Counted from the first letter of the stretch, positions 9,652-20,838 are shown. The stretch is 64,000 nt of DNA from Brassica napus (GCF_020379485.1 NC_063448.1:7959726-8023725), one strand, 5' to 3'. Numbers and translations: made by a program. The notes: a model not told the origin generated them from the letters alone.

Positions 9652-12012
9652 ATGAACTTGAGGAGCAAGGGTCCATCAAACCTAGTTCCAAGAGCCGCAG
9701 ACATCAGAGCTTTAGAGAGAGAGTGTGCTACAAAGAGACGAGAAGAAGAGCAACAGTCTCACTTACAGAGATTGGATACTGATATGGGAGATATACCTCA
9801 AAATGATGCCAACAACGTTCCACACAACCAACAACGAGCAGCTCGACCCATTGGCACTTACGACCGCCCCAACATACATGGTCATAGATTCGGAATCCGA
9901 GCACCAGCTGTGGCAGCCAACAACTTTGAGGTCAAGTCAGGACTCCTTAACGTGATCGAGAACAACAAGTATCATGGCTTGGCTCTAGAGGACCCATTTG
10001 ATCACTTGGATAGGTTCGACAGCTACTGTGGGTTGTCAAAAACCAATGGTGTGTCTGAGGACGCCTTGAAGCTGAAGTTATTCCCTTTCTCTTTGGGGGA
10101 TAAGGCACGTCAGTGGGAGAAGTCTCTACCCAGCGACTCTATCACTACTTGGGGTGAGTGCAAGAGAGCATTCTTGGAGAAGTTCTTCTCTACTTCAAGA
10201 ACTGCTAAGCTGAGAAATGAGATTTCCAGCTTTCAACAGAAGAACTTGGAAGGCTTCAGTGAAGCCTGGGAGAGATTCAAGGGCTACCAAGCTCAATGCC
10301 CACACCATGGTTTTTCTAAGGAGAGCTTGCTGAGCACATTCTACCGTGGTGTTCTTCCTAAGTACAGGGCCAGACTGGATACAGCTAGCAATGGGTACTT
10401 CTTGGGGAGAACTGAGGCAGATGCAGAGGAGCTGGTTGACAACATGGTAAAAAGTGATGAAGTCTACAGTGGAGACCACGACAGAGGCAGTCGAACAGAT
10501 GATAAGCAGACGAGGAAGGAGTTGAAAGCTCTAGAGGATAAGATAGACATCCTCCTTGCTGATAAAGCCACACAAGAGCAGCTGCACTTTGTTGGTAACC
10601 CAAGCCAAGAGACACCACCTGTTGTCCATGAGGTTGAGGGTTTGGAAGGTCAGGAAGAGCTGTGTTTCATCAACAACAATGGTAGCTGGTACAAAAAAGA
10701 GCCCAACTTTCAGTACAACAACTACCAACATAAATCCTATCCCAACAACCAACAGAGTGGTTATCCGCCTCGACACAACCAGCAAGGCAGCTATCAACCT
10801 CTGCAAAACCCCTCATCTGGTTCCTCTGCTCCTCAAGAGAGCAGCACTGACACCCTGCTGAAACAAATCTTGGAGTCTCAGACTAGAAGTGAGAAGCATG
10901 TTGGTTATGAGTTGAAAAACTTTCATTCCAAGATTGATGGGAGCTACAATGAGCTCAACAACAAGTTCTCACATCTTGCTTCTACAGTCAAGAATTTAGA
11001 GAATCAGTTTGCTTCCATGAACACTCACCAGACTCGCCAGCAGGGATCTCTACCTGGAAAATCTGACCAAAACCCCAAGGAGGCCAAAGCTATGACCCTT
11101 AGGAGTGGTAAGCAGTTACCTCCTACAACCCTCACCAGGGATGCTGAGAAACTAGGTGAGGAGGTGGCCATCAACTTAGATGATGAAGTGGTGATTGTTG
11201 ATGAGAAAATCAATGATGAAATCTTGGAGAAGATTGTGGAAGCTAAAGGTACAGGAAAGGTGGGGGAAGAGAAGAAAACAGTGAAAGATGGTGAAGTTCT
11301 TGCTCCAGCAAGTGAGAATTATTTTGTTTCTCCTCCCTATGAACCCAAACTACCATTCCCTGGTAGATTCAAGAGGCAGCTGTTAGAGAAGTACAAGGCT
11401 TTGTTTGAGAAGCAAATGAGTGAAGCTCAGGTTGCAATGCCCATCATCTATGCTTTCATGTTGATTCCTCAATACAACAAGTTCCTGAAAGATGTTGTAG
11501 CTGCAAAGAAGAAGGAAATGGAAAGCATGATGATTCTTACCCATGAGTGCAGTGCCATCATCCAGAGGCTTGATGTTCCAGAGAAGTTAGAGGATCCAAG
11601 ATGCTTCACACTACCTTGTGCTCTTGGACCTATGGTATTTGAGAAATGTCTCTGCGATTTGGGAGCTAGTGTCAGCGTGATGCCTTTGTCTGTTGCAAAG
11701 AAGCTTGGATTCACTCAGTACAAGAAGTGTAGACTCTCTCTGGTGTTAGCTGATCGTTCAGTGAAGTACCATGTGGGCATCTTAGAGGACCTACCTGTGA
11801 AGATTGGAAGGTATGAGATACCTACAGATTTTGTGGTGCTTGAGATGGGTGAGGAGGCTCAAGACCCATTGATTCTTGGAAGGCCATTCTTAGCTACAAC
11901 AGGAGCAATTGTTAAGGTGAAAGAGGGCACGATTGATCTCCATTTGGGTAAAGGGCATGTTCTCCACTTTGACATCAAGGAGAAAATGAAGAAACCAACT
12001 GTGTTCGGGTAA
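9652..12012 (+). CDS. Athila-type Gag-protease polyprotein
   Basis: The ORF has 786 codons from the ATG at 9652 (MNLRSKG). The frame is also open upstream, but the first in-frame ATG at 9580 adds a hydrophobic stretch not expected in Gag. Residues about 80-280 form a retrotransposon Gag domain, with the helix-rich block ARQWEKSLP and the motif FLEKFFSTSRTAKLRNEI. A Gln/Asn-rich linker follows. Residues about 660-770 are a retropepsin-like aspartic protease whose active site reads DLGASVSVMP, with the later hydrophobic-Gly motif ILGRPFL. Leu in place of Ser/Thr after the catalytic Asp is common in Athila elements. The ORF stops right after the protease and no polymerase domain follows. It is uninterrupted, which suggests recent activity. 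Confidence 0.88.
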   Translation: MNLRSKGPSNLVPRAADIRALERECATKRREEEQQSHLQRLDTDMGDIPQNDANNVPHNQQRAARPIGTYDRPNIHGHRFGIRAPAVAANNFEVKSGLLNVIENNKYHGLALEDPFDHLDRFDSYCGLSKTNGVSEDALKLKLFPFSLGDKARQWEKSLPSDSITTWGECKRAFLEKFFSTSRTAKLRNEISSFQQKNLEGFSEAWERFKGYQAQCPHHGFSKESLLSTFYRGVLPKYRARLDTASNGYFLGRTEADAEELVDNMVKSDEVYSGDHDRGSRTDDKQTRKELKALEDKIDILLADKATQEQLHFVGNPSQETPPVVHEVEGLEGQEELCFINNNGSWYKKEPNFQYNNYQHKSYPNNQQSGYPPRHNQQGSYQPLQNPSSGSSAPQESSTDTLLKQILESQTRSEKHVGYELKNFHSKIDGSYNELNNKFSHLASTVKNLENQFASMNTHQTRQQGSLPGKSDQNPKEAKAMTLRSGKQLPPTTLTRDAEKLGEEVAINLDDEVVIVDEKINDEILEKIVEAKGTGKVGEEKKTVKDGEVLAPASENYFVSPPYEPKLPFPGRFKRQLLEKYKALFEKQMSEAQVAMPIIYAFMLIPQYNKFLKDVVAAKKKEMESMMILTHECSAIIQRLDVPEKLEDPRCFTLPCALGPMVFEKCLCDLGASVSVMPLSVAKKLGFTQYKKCRLSLVLADRSVKYHVGILEDLPVKIGRYEIPTDFVVLEMGEEAQDPLILGRPFLATTGAIVKVKEGTIDLHLGKGHVLHFDIKEKMKKPTVFG

Positions 12013-12220
12013 GCCTTCTACATTGAAGAGATGGGCACTCTTGCTGATGAGCACCTTGAGGAGTTACCACCTGAGGACGACGAGGAGGGAGCATCTCCCT
12101 CTACTCATTCTCCATAGAAGGTAACCCACTACTTTCCCTTGTATATACCATTTCGTTTTTGCATATTAGTTTTCTCTTTTTGGGTATCTCTCTCTCCTTG
12201 ACAACACAGAGACTGTGTCA

Positions 12221-12238
12221 TTTAAGTTTGGGGGAGGT
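12221..12238 (+). promoter_or_regulatory. Internal purine tract resembling a PPT
   Basis: TTTAAGTTTGGGGGAGGT lies about 200 bp past the gag-protease stop and 1.4 kb before the 3' LTR. It closely resembles the AAGTTTGGGG tract at the 3' LTR border. It may be a second plus-strand priming site or a relic of the lost pol-env end. Confidence 0.5.
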
Positions 12239-13610
12239 ACCAAGTATTTGATCACGTTTGCTTTGATGATTTTGAGTCTCATGCATTGCATTATACATAT
12301 ATATTTGCATAAAAAAATATTCATTTAGTTTGCATCATTTGCATTTCTAGGAGAGTCTAGAGCATATAGGTTGCATTTACTTGCATTGGGAGCAATGATT
12401 TGAAATGCCTTGTAAAGAACATTACTTTGCACCTGAGTAGCTTATGCACCTCTCAAAAACACTTGTATGCTTCGAGCCTTGAAGACTCTTCTTGAAACTT
12501 GTTGATTGCTGAAACTCAGTCTTTGAAGCCAACTACAACCTTATTTGAACAGAACGAACTTAATGCATCTTGCTCATGGTCCCTTGTGTACTGAGTCATG
12601 GATATACACACTTGAGTTGTCACATCCTTTATGCCAATCTTTTTGACAAACTCGAGTGGTACACCATTCCCAAAACCCTTCCCTCCTTTTGAGCTTTCAT
12701 TATTTGATGAGTGAGGCAATTTTCGGAAAGCCTTACATGTGCATAATGTTGAGAGTATCGGGAACGACAATGCTTGGTCTTCATTCTTGCTAGATTAGGC
12801 ACTCTATTGTCTAGCTATAGGTGGGGGTGAGTGTTGTGACTATGGTTTGGAAGCATGAAAAGTTCGAAGGAAAAGAATAGACTCTTTGTGTTTAAATGGA
12901 TAATCTTATTGGAATTAATAGATAAACGTCTAGCTCGAGTTTATGAAAAGTCTTGGCCCCCGAAAAAAAAAAAAGAGAAAAAGAAAGAAAATGGGGCTAG
13001 CAAAGTTGTTTAGAGCTAAGATTTGTTTAGAAGTTGAGAAAATTCTTTATAGATTTCAAAAAAAAAAATTTTATGTGTAAAGTATTCTTGGGATCTTTTG
13101 GTGAGAGATGGGAGTTGGGTTTGACATTGGGAAGTGATTGTGTAACTTGTATGTTTGGGAAAAGAGTAGAACAATGGAGATTGAGCATTGTATGCATGAG
13201 TTGGTCCATTTCTTAGATGTATTATGTGCAATGTCAAAGGTACTTGTTTTGAGAGTAAACCACTTTAAAAGATCATGGATTTTGAACCTTTTGATCCACT
13301 TGAATAAAAGCCTTCCCTTACTCAACCAAATGATTTGGACCAATTGACTATTTGCAAGAATTCACTTGATGCTATGCTTAATGAACTTGAGAGTTGGATG
13401 ATTTGCATGTGTGAATGCATGATGATGAGTGTATGGATGAAAAGAGTTGAGATAGGCCTAGAGAAGCTAGAGTATAATAAGAGAGGGTGTACTAATGCTG
13501 AATTTAGATGTTGATTTGAGTGCTTTGTGTGTTTCTTTTGGCTATGAGCTCCCACCTTCAAACCTCTCTCCCTATGAGTTCTAGAAAGTTCACTTGAGGA
13601 CAAGTAAAAG

Positions 13611-13627
13611 AATAAGTTTGGGGAAAT
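13611..13627 (+). promoter_or_regulatory. Polypurine tract at the 3' LTR border
   Basis: AATAAGTTTGGGGAAAT abuts the TGATATC start of the 3' LTR. The block GAGGACAAGTAAAAG just before it is the usual Athila/Tat lead-in to the polypurine tract. Confidence 0.7.
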
Positions 13628-14022
13628 TGATATCTTGCATATTTACATTGTTTTATCCATTTATTCATGTGCATTTTCATCATATAGATTAGGATTTAGC
13701 CATGTCTAGGTTGCATTTTGCATACATATGTCTCTATTAGGTAATGGATTACCACATGGAGTTCCTGGAGACATTTGGGTGCATTTGGAGCTCAAAGGAG
13801 GTGATTAGAGTGATCTTTGGACGAGCACTGCCAGGAGCGACTTCCCGGAGAGACTACATGAAGTCGCTGTGCACCACATCCCGGAGCGACCAGCCCAGAG
13901 CGACTATCTCAAGTCGCTCCATCCAGAGCGATGCCATGAACTCGCTCGCCCTATACGCTTCGGAGCGACCTCCTAGAGCGGCAAGGCGAAGTCGCTCCAG
14001 CTCCTAGAGCGACCTCACCACA

Positions 14023-14181
14023 GCGACGTCTTCAGAGCGACACAGCCAGGTCGCTCGCGAGGAACGACCCGGGAGCGACGTCTTCGGAGCGACACAGCCA
14101 GGTCGCTCACGAGGAGACGACACGGAAGCGACGTCTTCGGAGCGACACAGCCAGGTCGCTCGCGAAGAAACGACCCGGGAG
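14023..14181 (+). repeat. 53-bp tandem repeat, three units, in the 3' LTR
   Basis: Three units start with GCGACGTCTTC at about 14023, 14075 and 14128, each carrying AGCGACACAGCCAGGTCGCT. The 5' LTR has one unit (about 8500-8550), and so does the second half of the composite 3' LTR. The array therefore expanded within one LTR half. Confidence 0.8.
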
Positions 14182-14368
14182 CGACCTCTCGCAGCGACGT
14201 GCCGAGGTCGCTCCGCATCTATTTGTTTGGCGAATTCATGATTTCTCAAGGGCCTTTTGGTCATTTCATTATGCACGTTTTTACTTCTGAAAACCTATGT
14301 TTTAAGGATTTTTGGTAAGCCACCAAAAAACAATCTCTTTTTCTAGAGAAGAACTAGTGAAAACTTCT

Positions 14369-15087
14369 ATTCACCCCACAAGTTCATATAATTCACGAAA
14401 ATGCCATCAAATTTTTTTTTTTTCGAAAATGACATTTTTGCTCTCTCACCCTCGTCATCTTCAAGTAATTACAAGATTGTCATTGTCATCAATACCCCAA
14501 CCACCATGAACAACCAATTTAAAGCTCTTAATGCTCCCAAAATCGATTTACCCTTCTTCTTTCTCCATTCTTATGAACTAAACACAACATCTCTCTCACT
14601 TTCTCTCCACATTCAACTAAAAACCCCAAGATTTTGATTCTACATTTTTTATGGTTCATAGAGTCATAGAAGCTAACGATTCAGGGTGGGTCACTTTCGT
14701 TTGAGATTATGTGTGCTTGGAGAATCCTTATGTGTGCTAAAGAAGTTATCTCACCGATTTAAGGTATGAAATCGAGTTTTTTTCAGATCTGTTCGTCCAG
14801 ACGACTTACAGTAAGTCGTCTGGCTGTAGACGACTTACCTGGAAGTCGTCTGGTCAATGCAGAGGTTATTTTTGCAATTGACTTTGAAATCTGTTTCCTG
14901 AGACGACTGAAATATAAGTCGTCTGCTTTTGTTTGGTTACAAAAAAATCTCCAAAGAACCTAGACGATCATAGGTTAGGTTTGCATTTGACTGGATTTTG
15001 TCGGAATTTTGACTTTCCTAGATGACTTATTTTTCAGTCGTCTGGTGGAAAATTGAAATATCAATATTTTATTAAAACCCGACGACT
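14369..15087 (+). repeat. Copy of flanking DNA captured inside the 3' LTR
   Basis: The segment matches 7053-7772 over its whole length with only a few percent difference by eye. The left junction shares 2 bp (CT) and the right junction shares 5 bp (CGACT) between donor and LTR. It contains the GACGACTT palindromes of the shell transposon interior and no gene. Confidence 0.85.
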
Positions 15088-16543
15088 ATCTCAAGTCGCT
15101 CCAGCCAGAGCGACCTACCGGAGCGACGCTATGAACTCGCTCGCCCTATACGCTTCGTAGCGACCTCCTAGAGCGACAAGGCGAAGTCGCTCCAGCTCCT
15201 AGAGCGACCTCACCACAGCGACGTCTTCAGAGCGACACAGCCAGGTCGCTCGCGAGGAACGACCCGGGAGCGACCTCTCGCAGCGACGTGCCGAGGTCGC
15301 TCCACATCTATTTGTTTGGCGAATTCATGATTTCTCAAGGGCCTTTTGGTCATTTCATTATGCACGTTTTTATTTCTGAAAACCTATGTTTTAAGGATTT
15401 TTGGTAAGCCACCAAAAAACAATCTCTTTTTCGAGAGAAGAACTAGTGAAAACTTCTTTTGATTCAGATTTGATTGCTCTCGTCTTGTGTTCTTGTTGAT
15501 TTTTTATCTATTTCTCTACATGATTAATCTGAAATCCACCATGGGTTTAAGAGGAATCATGGAGATTAATGAGTAATCACCTTTTTGAATTCATGGGTTA
15601 GGGAGATTAAGGGTGATTAGGTTAGTTCTAGAATGTTTTAGTGTAGATCATTCTTGTTCCTTGCTAGTAGAGTATTAATAATGCATCTTCTGAGTTAGCC
15701 ACTCAAAAGTTGATCTTTAGGCATTTCCCACCCACAAGGTGTTTGATGAAATGCCTGAGACAACTCTCCTAAGCTTTTAACATACTTTACCAAAGACATT
15801 TGTTGTTAAAGGTGTTAAGATAGCCAATAGACTTGTTAGTAATGATTGCTTTCATATTATTCAACCAAAGACATTTGATGTTTGAGGTATGTTAGTAAAT
15901 GAACATTCATCTAGGCATAGAGTTTGTTTAAGATTGTGTCTAAGCTTAAGGTTGATAGTTTGATTGATCGTTTGCCATCCTTAGTTCAAAATTTGATCAC
16001 CCAAGGTCCAATCCCTATACCCATGAGTTCTCTTTTCCCTTAGTAAAGAAAGTCATTTCATTTATTATTAATCATTAGTTTAGAAACCTCTTAAATCATT
16101 GGTTGCACTTAGATTAAGTGAGTACTTGCATTCTCAGTACTTGAAATCCCTCAGAACTGGTTCGACAATCACTATACTACAATATTTGTCTTAGGAGCCT
16201 TGAAAACTCCTAACATCAACGACTGAAATGTAAGTCGTCCAGGAAAGTCAAACTTCTAAAATAATCCAGTGAAATGCAAAACTAACCTATGACGACAGAA
16301 ATGTAAGTCGTCTAGCTTTTTTGGAGTTTTTTTTTTAACCAAACAAAAGTAGACGACTTATTTTTCAGTCGTCTTAGATAAAAGATTTCAAAGTCAATTG
16401 CAAAAATATCCTCTGCGTTGACCAGATGACTTATATTTTAGTCGTCTGGAAGACTTAGATTGAAGTCATCCGCGTCGATCTTTAATATACTTTCGTTTTC
16501 TTTGTTCTATGTTTGCTAATGTGTTTTATTTTGACTTTTTCAG

Positions 16544-16918
16544 ATGATGCGTCAGTTACATGCAGTGTATGGAGAATGGTTGTTGAAAGATGGATGTTGT
16601 AATTTTGTGGTTGATCATTTCAAAGGAGCGAGAATGTTATTTTTGAGTGAAGGTTCGACACATGCTGATCATGGTGCAATGGCTCAAGAAGATTATAACC
16701 TGGACATGAACACAGGGTCTGTGGAGTTAACCTACTCATTACAACAGATGGCTCCAGACCTTCCTCCTATTCATGTTACAAGTGATAGACAAGTTCGGAA
16801 CTTGCTCGAGATAAATAAAACGCATGAAGTACGTATGGCTGTAGACGACTTACATGAAAATATTCTGGTCAATGCAGAGACTTACTTGGAAGTAGTCTCA
16901 AATTGTTATATGTTTTGA
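16544..16918 (+). pseudogene. MuDR-type transposase N-terminal exon (decayed)
   Basis: A pyrimidine-rich acceptor (TTTTTCAG) precedes an open exon of 124 codons. Residues 1-100 read like the N-terminal domain of plant MuDR transposases: VYGEWLLKDG, then VVDHFKGARML, then LPPIHVTSDRQVRNLLEI and KTHEVRM. The rest of the transposase (DDE core, SWIM zinc finger) is missing, because the following DNA is GACGACTT palindromes and AT-rich sequence. From about residue 97 the frame already reads repeat sequence (VDDLHENILVNAETYLEV), so the exon was cut and fused to the palindrome repeat. This exon is my main reason for calling the shell transposon MULE-like. Confidence 0.7.
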
Positions 16919-17324
16919 CTAGTTACTATTGTTTGTTTCCATCTCCTAAGTATTATTGTTATAGACACTAATGATAATTATTGTTATGAGTTGGAAGAAG
17001 GGTTAAAATGCTTCTTAAAATGTTGTATCAATCTGAAGCTACCAACATTCTTGTTTATTAAGATGAGAAGAAGGCCATTGGAGTTTATTATTGCATATGG
17101 GAGATCCAAAGATAAGAGAAAGGCTATTGAAGTCTATTATTTCATTGATTTGTAAATGTGTAAACACATTGTTAACACATGTATTACATCTTGGGAAACA
17201 TTATTACTGATTTTACAAAAAAATCACAACTAAAAGAGTAGACATGCATGCAAATCACAAAACATACCACAAACAAAACTATTATAGATCATTCCTCTAC
17301 AAAGACAAGCATGAACTCCACTTG

Positions 17325-18350
17325 ATATGGAAGAAGACTTCGTCAGAAGACTTCCAGAAAGTCCAGACGGAAGTCGTGTGGAAGACTTCCTGGAAGTCGT
17401 GTGGAAGACTTCCTGGAAGTCGTCTAGCGCATTATATTTTAAACGACAAATAGGTAAGTCGCCCTAGAAATCTTCCAGATCTGAAAAACTTGCATATCAA
17501 ATCCAGATCTGAAAAACCTGCATATCAAAAAATGGTCAAATGGCTTAAAAACAGAGAAAATAAGTGGAAGATTAGATAAATCTACCTTTATAGAACACAC
17601 ACAAATACATATCTAAAATCAATAGATCTACCTTTAAATGAGTGGAAGATGAGAACCATCTGATTAAAAACCTGCAAAAAAAAAGATAGATTAGTGAGAA
17701 AAACATGATACAAAACTGAAAAATTCATATAAAGTTTGGTGTTTTCAAGTCAAAGAGGTTAGAGTGGGTTTGGAGAGTTTTAGTTTGACAAAAAAGTAAG
17801 ACTTTTGTACAACAGGAAGCTACCAAATGAAGAAAAATCAGACATAAAAACTTACCAAAATGCTCAGATCTGTTATGAAAGGGAGACTTCGTTAGAAGAC
17901 TTCCAAGAAGTCCAGACGACTTCTTGGAAGACTTCCTGGAAGTCGTCTGCAAGACTTCCTGGAAGTCGTCTGCAAGACTTCCTGGAAGTCGTCTGCAAGA
18001 CTTCCTGGAAGTCGTCTAGCGCATTATATTTTAGACGACTAATAGGTAAGCCGTCCCAGAAGTCTTCCAGATCTGAAAAACCTGCATATCCAAATCCAGA
18101 TCTGAAAAACCTGCATATCTAAAAACGTTCAAATGACTTAAAAATAGAGAAAATGAGTGGAAGATTAGATAAATCTACTTTTATATAACACACAAAAATA
18201 CATATCTAAAATTGATAGATCTACCTTTAAATGAGTGGAAGATGAAAATCATGTGATGAAAAACCTGCAAAAACAAGATAAATTAGTGAGAAAGACATGA
18301 AACAAAAACAATAAATTGATATAAAGCTTAGTGTTTATAAGTTCAAAGAG
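17325..18350. repeat. Direct duplication, about 590-bp period, with 23-bp tandem units
   Basis: Two long copies (roughly 17325-17760 and 17885-18350) are offset by about 592 bp, as seen from the shared block GCGCATTATATTTTA at 17427 and 18019. The second copy contains four tandem 23-bp units (AAGACTTCCTGGAAGTCGTC plus TGC) at 17928-18019, and the first copy has about two. Each unit is itself nearly palindromic. No coding function is seen. Confidence 0.75.
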
Positions 18351-18647
18351 ATTAGAGAGAGGTTGAAGAGTTTTAGAATGATGAACATTACATTTTTGTT
18401 GCAGCCATTTGAGAGTGGGAGAGAGAATGCGTAGTTTTTTCTTTATTTAAGGAGACAAAAAATCCAATTAAGTTAAAATATTTTTGATTGGACGACTTCC
18501 TAAGTCGCCCAGAAGACTTTAATATTTTTAGCGGAAAATTAAAATATTTTTAGCGGGAAACTAAAATAAAGGACTTTCCGGACGACTTACAAGTAAGTTG
18601 TTTAGTTTAAATAATTTAAGCGGGAAAATAATTTTTAAAACATTTTA

Positions 18648-19162
18648 GGGCAAATCTCCAAAATAGCACATTTCTAAGTTTATGTCAAAAAAATAACCCT
18701 CAAAAACTAAAATGGCCAAAATAGCATTTTATTGTTCGAAAAATTGAAATTTTTTTTTATTTTTCAAAATTTGAAATCTTATCCCAAAACCCCACTCCCC
18801 AACTCTAAACCCTAAAACCTAAACTCTAAACCCTAAGCCCTAAGCTCTAAACCCTAAACCCTAAATCTTAAACCCTAAACCCTAAATCCTAAACCCCACC
18901 CCTTAACTCTAAACCCTAAACCCTAAACCCCACCCCTAAACCTCACCCCTAAACTCTAAACTCTAAACCCTAAACCCTAAACCCTAAATCCTAAACCCCA
19001 CCCCTTAACTCTAAACCCTAATGTCTAAATTAATTTACCATTGGGGTATAATTGTATATTTATCTCTTTTGATAAAACATTAAGTGCTATTTTGATCATT
19101 TTTATTCTTATTGGCTATATTTGTGACAAAAACTTTTTTAGTGCTATCCTAGTCATTTTCTC
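18648..19162. mobile_element. Small MULE-like element with telomere-like CCCTAAA repeats, copy 1
   Basis: The element begins GGGCAAATCTCCAAAATAGC and ends in the loosely inverted ATAGCAC block and TTTTCTC. The 9 bases on either side (AACATTTTA at 18639-18647, AAAATTTTA at 19163-19171) match at eight positions, a 9-bp target duplication as in Mutator-like elements. The middle is degenerate (CCCTAAA)n. A second copy lies at 35963-36390. Confidence 0.75.
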
Positions 19163-19798
19163 AAAATTTTAGGCGGGAATATGTAAGTCGTCCAGCTAAA
19201 ATTATTCACCAGACATAACCTCTAAACTTAATTAACTAACTAAACACTTCATAAAACCAAATTAAACTTCAAAAGTGTTTACTATACACAAAAATAAACA
19301 CTTACAGGTAAAAATTTTTTTAAAAAAATATGTTCAAGTTTTCCAAAATCTAACTCTAAGAATACATAAAATATTACAACATATGTTGCCAAACTCTAGA
19401 CCAAAGAATACCATGATTCACTACCTACACTCATCTATGTCGAAAACACTTCATTTTTGTTATATTTTAATTTATATCACTTAAAACCGTTTATAATTAC
19501 ATGATTTTAATTTTTCGCTTATAAAAATATTTTTTTAAAAATTTATAAATTATTTTTAAGATCAGCTACACCAGAAGACTTACTTGCAAGTCGTCTAGAA
19601 GACTTCTAGCATCTCAGACGACTCAGACGACTTACAGGGGATATATTCGTAAAAATGGCTTCTGTTTTTTTGTTTGGTCACAAGGGGCTGGCTGTATTTT
19701 CATAAGGCTTTTAGTTTAGTTTTGCATTTGATTCAAGTTTGGGTATAGTTTGTATTTAAAATCAAGTTGTGAGTCATATTTGGCAAATTCTCCTTAAG

Positions 19799-20384
19799 AA
19801 AATTGTTCAATTTTGTATGTATCACTATTATTTTTTTTTTAATTTGAAAGAAATAAATATATAATCATGATATACGATTTAGAAAATAAATAAAATATAT
19901 ATCTACTTTATAATAAAATGATAGAAAAGAGGTAATACAAATTCATTAAAATCAAATTTCATAAGTCAATGTATATAATTCGGGTCGACGATCTATTTCC
20001 CCACGAGAACTATCATATAGCATCAGATCCCCATCGAAGTATGTCCTCGTCCTAAATGTCCATGATTTAAAAATTATAAACTTAATTCTCCACAAATTAT
20101 TATTGGGAGATGAATTTGTGTAGAGTTTTTGACTTTTAAGAATTGATAGATTTTTAAACGTGACTTATGAAATTTGATCATAACTTTTTTAGATTGGAAT
20201 AGATTTTCGTGAATTTGTATTATCTCTTCTTTCTTAAACAAAATATTATTACCTCTTTTCAATTATTCATTTTGTAAAGTAAATATATAATTTATATATT
20301 TTCTAAATCATATAGCCTGATTATTTTTTTTCTTTTAAATTAAAAAAAATAATAATAGCGATACATACAAAATTGGACAATTTT
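19799..20384. mobile_element. Inverted-repeat element inside the shell transposon
   Basis: The left arm (about 19799-19978, from AAAATTGTTCAATTTTG) pairs with the right arm (about 20158-20384, reverse complement). Matching blocks include GTATGTATC, GATTTAGAAAATA and CAAATTTCATAAGTCA. The loop (about 19980-20158) resembles, inverted, the DNA at 35261-35510. The left flank ends in TTAA and the right flank begins ATTAA, so a short target duplication is possible but not proven. It is non-coding. Confidence 0.55.
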
Positions 20385-20838
20385 ATTAAATAACTATTTT
20401 TAAGTTTTTGTCACAAAAAGAACATTCAAAGAGGAAAATGACTAAAAAATATTAAAAGGTCAAAAAACTATTTTACCCTTTGCTTTATAGATATATAAGT
20501 AATTAAAAAATGTTTCTTTTATAATTTCGGATTACATGTTTTCAAATTCGGAATTTTATATAATTTTAATAAAAAAATCAATTTTTTCAAAATATTTTTT
20601 TTGAATTTTCTTTTTAAAATTTGAAAATGCTTTTTGAAACTTGTTTTTCAAAAAATTATAATAAAATTTGTTAATATTTCAAAATGTAATTATTAATATT
20701 TATATTCAAAAATGATAATATTTATAAAAATAATTATATGTTTTAAAAATGTAAAAGTATATAAATGTAATGAATTATAGTTTTGGACATATATGAATTA
20801 AAGGTGCAATAGATATTTGGTAGAATAATTATTTTGTT
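20385..20838. repeat. Right inverted arm of the shell transposon, inner part
   Basis: This is the reverse complement of about 6553-6971. Shared blocks include the TTTTCCTCTTTGAATGTT equivalent near 20435-20455 and CCAAATATCTATTGCACC near 20800-20822. It is cut at 20838 by the LINE; the arm resumes after the LINE at 27378-27681. Confidence 0.8.

Larger units (their letters stand above)
8098..16218 (+). mobile_element. Athila-like LTR retrotransposon, gag-protease only
   Basis: The element begins TGATATCTTGC and ends CTAACATCA. It is flanked by the 5-bp target duplication ACGAC (8093-8097 and 16219-16223), which shows a single retrotransposition event. It has a 5' LTR (8098-9522), a primer-binding site, one gag-protease ORF, a purine tract before the 3' LTR and an enlarged composite 3' LTR (13628-16218). 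Reverse transcriptase, RNase H and integrase are absent: 12013-13610 has only short scattered frames. It must therefore have been mobilised by another element's polymerase. It is inserted into the interior of the long-TIR transposon. Confidence 0.88.
13628..16218 (+). repeat. Composite 3' LTR of the Athila-like element
   Basis: This LTR is 2591 bp against 1425 bp for its partner. Its first 741 bases (13628-14368) match 8098-8745. Then comes about 719 bp (14369-15087) matching not the LTR but the flanking DNA at 7053-7772. LTR sequence resumes from the equivalent of 8371 and runs to the end. The segment 8371-8745 is thus present twice, around the captured piece. The outer end and target duplication are intact. 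Confidence 0.85.

Noticed and set aside
13016..13603. Overlapping short frames between the Athila protease ORF and the 3' LTR as an env-like gene.
   Set aside because: Frames are under 95 codons, on both strands, and show no membrane or envelope features.
18780..19020. CCCTAAA array read as an interstitial telomere or chromosome-fusion scar.
   Set aside because: It lies inside a bounded element with a target duplication and shared ends with a second copy, so transposition explains it better.
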